This document shows positions 59,901 through 64,000 of a DNA stretch of 64,000 bases, piece by piece; within the stretch, counting starts at the first letter, position 1, and each line of letters opens with the position of its first letter. The DNA is from Akkermansia muciniphila (lineage in GTDB: Bacteria; Verrucomicrobiota; Verrucomicrobiia; Verrucomicrobiales; Akkermansiaceae). The notes below the pieces were generated by a model. The model did not search any database. It saw only the letters and a list, made by a program, of their open reading frames with translations, and was not told where the DNA came from. The stretch covers positions 1 through 64,000 of the forward strand of contig CANQLV010000015.1 of assembly GCA_947624785.1 (NCBI GenBank), in the 5' to 3' direction. A program made the translations under genes and the position numbers.

Positions 59901-62900
59901 CGGCTCCGCGGCTGAACTGTACAAGGCTACATTCACCGTCAGCAATGATACGCTGTACGTCTCCCTGTCCGACAAGGACGGCCTGCTGAGATGGAAGAGC
60001 GGCAACTGGAACACGGACAGCGCCAATACCGCCTGGGACCTCGACGGCACTCCCACGGCTTACGCCGATGGACAGACCGTCTACTTCTCCGATGGTGACG
60101 GCGTGAACAAGACTGTGACGATCGTCGGGAATGTTGCTCCGGGCAAAATTAATGTTTCCGGCACGGATTTCATTTTTTCTGGTGACGGCTCCATTACCGG
60201 GGATACGACGCTGAATCTGCTGGACGGATCTTCCCTGACCATCAACAACGCCAACTCCTATAGCGGAAACACCGTATTATATAACGGCAGCAAGCTCGTC
60301 GTCGGCAATGCCGGCGCGCTGGGCTCCAGCACGGTTCTTCTCCAGGGCAATTCCATGCTGGAGCTGACCACGGGCACGTGGAACGGGCTGGGCACGCGCC
60401 TCAATACCAATTCCACGGGTACGCTGAAGCTGAGTGGAAATGCCTCCGGCACGACGACGGCCGCGCTGACCGGCGTCAAGTATGACCTGGGGACGGGAAC
60501 TACCCTGACTCTCTCCGCAGGAACCTACGGGAATACGATTACCGGGGCCGGGAACCTGGTATCTGCTGCGGGAACCTCTGTATTGAAGGGTAGCGTCAAC
60601 ATTACGGGAAGCTACAATTTGATGGCGGGTGTGAATGCGGCTGCTTCCTGGACGCTGGATTCCGGCGCTTCCCTGACGGCTGGAAGTTTCATCGGCCGCA
60701 ATGAATACAACGGGACGACGACGCTCACTGTCAAGAAGGATGCTTTCATGAACATCACCGGCACCCTGCGGATTTCCCGTGACGGGAAGGGGGTCATGAA
60801 TATTGATGAAGGCGGCATGGTCCTGGCTCAGACACTGGATCTGGGGCAGAATTGGGCCGGAGCCGACGCCAAGGGCGCCACCGTTAATCTGAATGGCGGT
60901 TCCCTGCTTCTCGGAGCGGGAGGCATGACTGCGTCCGGCAGTACCAATACGATTGTCCTGAACATGAATTCCGGGACGCTGGGAACGACGGCGGCGGAAG
61001 GCTGGTCCTCCGCCTATAACATGAATCTTGCCGGCAACGTGACGGTTGATACGCGCCAATACGATGCGGGAACCAAATCATACAATGACCAGGCGTCCAC
61101 CAGCATCACCCTGGGGGGCGTCCTTTCCGGCGCCGGCGGTTTGAAGAAAATCGGTTCCGGCACGCTGACCCTCTCCGGGCAGAATACCTACACGGGCTTG
61201 ACGAACGTCCAGGCCGGCACGCTGGCATTCACGAATGCGAATGCCATGGCCCTGGGCAGCATTTCCATGGGCGCGGGCGCCAAAATGACCACGGCCTCCG
61301 CCCTGACGCTGAACAGCGGCGCTACGCTGACCTTTGACATGACCGGAGTCGTGGCAAACGGCCCGATCATCAATATCCAGGCGGGGGCCCTGGCTTTGAC
61401 GGACGCCAACTGCACGCTGACCATTAACAACTATGGTGAACTGGAAGCGTCCGACTACGTCCTGGCCCAGTGGGCTGCGGCGGGAAGCCTGACTACGGAT
61501 TCCTTCACCTGGACGCCGGACATCACCCGGGAAGGCTTTGAATACTCCGTCGTGGTGGAAAACAACCAGCTCGTGCTGAAAGTCGTGGACGTCAGCGGAG
61601 ACAACGGTTTTGTCTGGGACGGCGGAACGGACGGCAAATGGATCAACACCAGCATTGACGGCTGGAACACCAAGCTGACGGGCGTGGACACGCTGAACGA
61701 CCAGGAAATCTACTTCTCCGCTGCGAAAGCGGGTGAAGTGAAGGTCTCCGGAATCGTGACGCCCAAGAGCGTCATCTTCAACAGCGGCACTTACACGCTG
61801 GTCAGTGATCCTGACAATGCGGGCTCTATTGCGGACTCCGTGGCTCCCACCACGCTCACCGTGAACGGAACATCTGATGTCACCCTGAACCTGGCGAATA
61901 CCTATACCGGCGGCACGACGCTCAACGGCGGCACGCTTACCATCGGCGCGGATGGCGCGCTGGGAACGGCGGGGAACATCACGTTCAACGGCGGTACGCT
62001 GGCTTATGCGGACTCCGCCGCAGGTACGGATGTGACGGGATATGACATTTCCAGCCGCATCAAGGTCGGGGACGGAGGCGCCCTGAACGTTTCCGTGCTT
62101 GGAGCGGGGGACACCGTTTCCTGGGCCGGCCTGACGGCTGGCGTCATGGGCGCGGACACTACGCTGACCAAGACGGGAGACGGCACGCTGGCGCTGGGAT
62201 ATTCCGGGAATACCCTGGCCCACCTCACCGTGGAAGAGGGAACGCTTGCCTTCACGGGCGGCGCGACCATCGGCGTGAATCCGAATAATTCCACCATCGT
62301 CCGCGTAAATGAGGGCGCTTTCCTGGCCCTTTCCGGCGGAACCGTCAACCTGCATGCCCAGCTCAATGGCGCGGGCACCATCACCATTGGGACGGCGGAT
62401 ACCGCGGGACAGGTCAACATCTCCAATACGGGCAATACCAACTTCACCGGCCGTCTGGAACTGATCGGCAACGGGGAAAATATGAGTACCAATGCCAACT
62501 GGGCGGCTTTCGGCGCGGGAAATACGCTGGGAGGCGGCACCATTTTCATCGACGGCAAGGGCTTCCATTTCTCCGCGGGCACGACGGCGGCCAACTTTGA
62601 AATCGGCGCAACCCACGGCACGGTGCAGAACGGTTCTTCCGCCGCCACATACACCTTCTCCGGTAATCTTTCCGGTTCAGGCGCGTGGGGCATGGCTACG
62701 AACGTACGGATGACCAATATCCTCACGGGCTCCCTCAAGGACTTCACGGGAACCCTGTCCACCGATGAAACCTCCACCAACAACAGCCGCCAGGTCTGGA
62801 ACTTCGGCAACGGCGGCGCGAGCGTCACGGGTGCGGGGAATGCCATCTTTGGAGACGGCGCCATCCTGGCGGGCAACACGGGGTCTGCGGACGCCGGGCT

Positions 62901-64000
62901 GGCCGCACAGTACAACGTCAATTACAACAACGCGGAACTGGTGCTGAATGCGCTGGTGCAGGGCAACTCCAACCTGACGCATGCAGGCACGGGCGCCCTG
63001 ATCCTGGATCAGGCCAATACCGCTACGGGAGCCCTCGGCATCACGAATGCCGACGCCGTGGTCCAGCTTGGCACGGCGGACAAGGCCGGCCAATGGGCCG
63101 GTACCGTGCTGAACGGAGCGGGAACGCTGAAAATCGTCAACGGAACGCTGGCCTCCGCCATGACGCGGGGAGAAGGCGCCACCGCGGGCATCGTGGTGGA
63201 CTCCGCCGCCGCCATCAACCTGGGCGGCACCAATGGCGACATGCTGAAAGGCATCACCCTGGCTGCCGGAGGCAAGCTCACCAACGTCTCCGGAGACATT
63301 ACGGTAGGCGCGGGAGCTACGGAAACGCTGAACCTTACCCTGGGTGCGGACAACGTCAACCAGGGCGCGGCCGGTACGGCCATCATTGAGCAGGGAGACG
63401 GCAGGCTCGTCATCAATGATTCCGCCACGGTCAATCTGGATATTGACGCCATTGTGAACACCCTCGTCGCCCACAAGGAGGCCGGGGTGGAAAGCTGGCT
63501 GACGTTGACGACCGGAACGCTGGAATGCGCCAATCTGGGCGACATCCAGTTCAGCAAAATCCTTTCCAACTACGGCATCCGCGTGACGGGCACCGACGGC
63601 GGCAGCCTGGTCCTCAGCGGACAGGTCAACGGCCTTTACATGGTGGACGGCACCGCCTCCTCCGATCCCGATACGGTCACGAACTACGGAACGCTGGGCA
63701 TGTACGCCGGCGTGGTGATCGCCCAGGGCAAGACGCTCACCGTCCAGTTGGCGGGAGCCCCCGGCGATACGGACGGTGACGGCGCGGTCATCAACAACCT
63801 GCTGGGTGCGACGGGAAGCACGCTGAAAGTGGAAAACACCAATGCGGACGGAGGCAACGCCGTTGTCATCCTCAACAACGAACGCTTGGAAACGGGACTG
63901 CCCGCACCGGATGATTACGCCGGGGCGGACTCCATCATGGGCGGCAGCATCGTCGGGGAAAACGGAGTCACCTTCATCAAGCAGAACACGGGCAAGCTCA
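56947..64000 (+). CDS. Giant autotransporter with autotransporter-associated beta-strand repeats (3' end beyond the window)
   Basis: The frame is open from ATG 56947 to the window edge: at least 2351 codons, with no barrel reached. The signal peptide is MRLHLPPSLRSALLASLVSFSGFYSYSHA. The passenger is Gly/Thr/Asn/Ser-rich beta helix. Autotransporter-associated repeats (PATR) occur near residues 829 (LTKIGAGTLVLNG), 1399 (LKKIGSGTLTLSGQNTYTG), 1740 (LTKTGDGTLALGYSG) and 2009 (LTHAGTGALILDQ). A separate Trp-rich module recurs four times (near residues 46, 295, 1014 and 1556), for example LRWKSGNWNTDSANTAW. It lies 32 nt after element D. Probable surface adhesin; partner unknown. Confidence 0.88.
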   Translation, partial: MRLHLPPSLRSALLASLVSFSGFYSYSHAATSADFWQAPTFGGPDFTWTGAGEGDAVGTAGNWEGGAAPSRQENKGPHLIFNDVDVTVTGTPPDTSDGGGISVTGNSNVSVGLGQWGGSIYVGAGSTLSTTFGNQIKSMEAEGHANIYVDGTLNLTTPGGNLNFDNGTGSGSHSWHIGLDGMINLSNTTTVTKNDRTWNVEVVVAGAMEALTVTNREMVDDALLTRYFMSTGADLGASLDSLLIWKQTGEDAYEALTRVDSADQLGAGKFVLVSNGSGMSVQYQGTGYNTETLVWNSTTGTWSNTGTGWYKSGDGGKTDTSFLNNDSVVFTAAEGVKTIALTGNIIAGTVTFQDGTNYTLNMGAGDSLQAEALSLGSQATLTLGDASITGGTLTLGNNAGILVSEGKTAAIASSIAFGTGNTFTLGNDASLTLGNSTHLMESFSSTVMGGTNSSLSVWLGNTDGSVTLSPGSTLKDITVYGNYAANAASQPAADTLNGATLHIGNGANFIIRPGAGTIRPSDRIVVEGGMYVLMNHNAADTVTIASDIVGGAGVTSDSSITFRRSENLNLNISGNVDYAGTMQLDQASGGYGPRVTFLNNTVNLGGLAVNYCIGGFTLTNSQATIGTLSMSSNWASSSIEVNSGSVVNATNVRLLKNGALSINTGAELNVTGTNSDHGTGRSFIVDNGSTLTLNGGLLTGSAVLNLGYNGAGTFLASSGTANLGGLDFWGNGNGVFRGKFQLGNATAGTARVNFGGNIVNFASGSEITLGMGTLGATANWSVTYNNAFTPSYITLAASNGSYVDTLDAGDKTTGRTITFNTGLTGSGKLTKIGAGTLVLNGAAKVPVPAEGETAAVPGFTGTVELREGALTVKDSSVIGQGTLLINGGLTVAVTSADGYSLDAGSTLGTVSLDGGTATLAAALTLNGGSLSFGALSTDTAALTVNSVAGTGATALQIGLSSVTANTEYALLHGTGMTDTSMFTLGGSAAELYKATFTVSNDTLYVSLSDKDGLLRWKSGNWNTDSANTAWDLDGTPTAYADGQTVYFSDGDGVNKTVTIVGNVAPGKINVSGTDFIFSGDGSITGDTTLNLLDGSSLTINNANSYSGNTVLYNGSKLVVGNAGALGSSTVLLQGNSMLELTTGTWNGLGTRLNTNSTGTLKLSGNASGTTTAALTGVKYDLGTGTTLTLSAGTYGNTITGAGNLVSAAGTSVLKGSVNITGSYNLMAGVNAAASWTLDSGASLTAGSFIGRNEYNGTTTLTVKKDAFMNITGTLRISRDGKGVMNIDEGGMVLAQTLDLGQNWAGADAKGATVNLNGGSLLLGAGGMTASGSTNTIVLNMNSGTLGTTAAEGWSSAYNMNLAGNVTVDTRQYDAGTKSYNDQASTSITLGGVLSGAGGLKKIGSGTLTLSGQNTYTGLTNVQAGTLAFTNANAMALGSISMGAGAKMTTASALTLNSGATLTFDMTGVVANGPIINIQAGALALTDANCTLTINNYGELEASDYVLAQWAAAGSLTTDSFTWTPDITREGFEYSVVVENNQLVLKVVDVSGDNGFVWDGGTDGKWINTSIDGWNTKLTGVDTLNDQEIYFSAAKAGEVKVSGIVTPKSVIFNSGTYTLVSDPDNAGSIADSVAPTTLTVNGTSDVTLNLANTYTGGTTLNGGTLTIGADGALGTAGNITFNGGTLAYADSAAGTDVTGYDISSRIKVGDGGALNVSVLGAGDTVSWAGLTAGVMGADTTLTKTGDGTLALGYSGNTLAHLTVEEGTLAFTGGATIGVNPNNSTIVRVNEGAFLALSGGTVNLHAQLNGAGTITIGTADTAGQVNISNTGNTNFTGRLELIGNGENMSTNANWAAFGAGNTLGGGTIFIDGKGFHFSAGTTAANFEIGATHGTVQNGSSAATYTFSGNLSGSGAWGMATNVRMTNILTGSLKDFTGTLSTDETSTNNSRQVWNFGNGGASVTGAGNAIFGDGAILAGNTGSADAGLAAQYNVNYNNAELVLNALVQGNSNLTHAGTGALILDQANTATGALGITNADAVVQLGTADKAGQWAGTVLNGAGTLKIVNGTLASAMTRGEGATAGIVVDSAAAINLGGTNGDMLKGITLAAGGKLTNVSGDITVGAGATETLNLTLGADNVNQGAAGTAIIEQGDGRLVINDSATVNLDIDAIVNTLVAHKEAGVESWLTLTTGTLECANLGDIQFSKILSNYGIRVTGTDGGSLVLSGQVNGLYMVDGTASSDPDTVTNYGTLGMYAGVVIAQGKTLTVQLAGAPGDTDGDGAVINNLLGATGSTLKVENTNADGGNAVVILNNERLETGLPAPDDYAGADSIMGGSIVGENGVTFIKQNTGKL

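Noticed and set aside
57502..63878. Several minus-strand frames of 250-510 codons over the giant autotransporter
   Set aside because: The plus strand is a single uninterrupted beta-helix protein; the antisense frames are products of its biased codons.

Overview
This 64 kb window comes from a moderately GC-rich Gram-negative bacterium, most probably a mucin-degrading Verrucomicrobiota member such as Akkermansia. That assignment is an inference from gene content: a GH89 alpha-N-acetylglucosaminidase, a PEP-CTERM protein, two autotransporters (one with autotransporter-associated beta-strand repeats), a type III glutamine synthetase, and housekeeping proteins that look Verrucomicrobial. No species identity was computed.

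Layout. 0.1-8.2 kb: GH89 glycosidase, OPT oligopeptide transporter, pyrF, a TonB-like protein and a CBS-containing family II pyrophosphatase. 8.3-12 kb (minus strand): dnaX, ybaB and a degenerate EEP-fold membrane protein. 12-14.1 kb: two tandem membrane-anchored coiled-coil paralogues and a small lipoprotein. 14.15 kb: tRNA-Ser(CGA). 14.3-20.9 kb: radC, nnr, an unusual infA, rplM-rpsI, a small membrane protein, and uvrC-rlmH. 20.9-27.8 kb: an ExbB-ExbD-TPR-glycosyltransferase cluster, then an inositol monophosphatase-like gene and ispF. 28.3-31.2 kb: the conserved rpmH-rnpA-yidD-yidC order. 31.4-33.5 kb: glnN. 33.9-36.8 kb: an autotransporter with Pmp-like repeats. 37.1-41.5 kb: a probable operon asd-ispA-nadC-pdxH-mutarotase. 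41.6-47.7 kb: secreted unknowns, sdaA, trxB and an SGNH hydrolase. 47.9-49.6 kb: a GNAT acetyltransferase and the PEP-CTERM protein. 49.7-55.7 kb: a helical unknown, a TatD-like hydrolase, a CPA2 antiporter, a metallophosphoesterase, an M29 aminopeptidase and purN. 55.8-64 kb: a secreted FKBP isomerase and a giant autotransporter that runs off the window.

Two things stand out. First, four intergenic elements of 180-185 bp (27907-28087, 36848-37032, 48577-48760, 56735-56914) share one architecture. Each is bounded by two 15-bp sites of the form CGGAT-N5-ATCCG, 150-155 bp apart and in inverted orientation. The 5-bp core differs between elements but is reverse-complementary between the two ends of each element. 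Three of the four end 13-32 bp before the start codon of a surface-protein gene, all in the same orientation relative to that gene. This is what a family of invertible (phase-variation) segments, a promoter-carrying mobile repeat, or a structured RNA leader would look like. Second, infA has no ATG, GTG or TTG start that would give a full IF-1. Its frame stays open upstream through a Gly/Pro/Arg/Ser-rich extension of about 100 residues to an ATC codon placed 6 nt after a perfect AAGGAG, suggesting a non-AUG start and a long disordered tail on IF-1.
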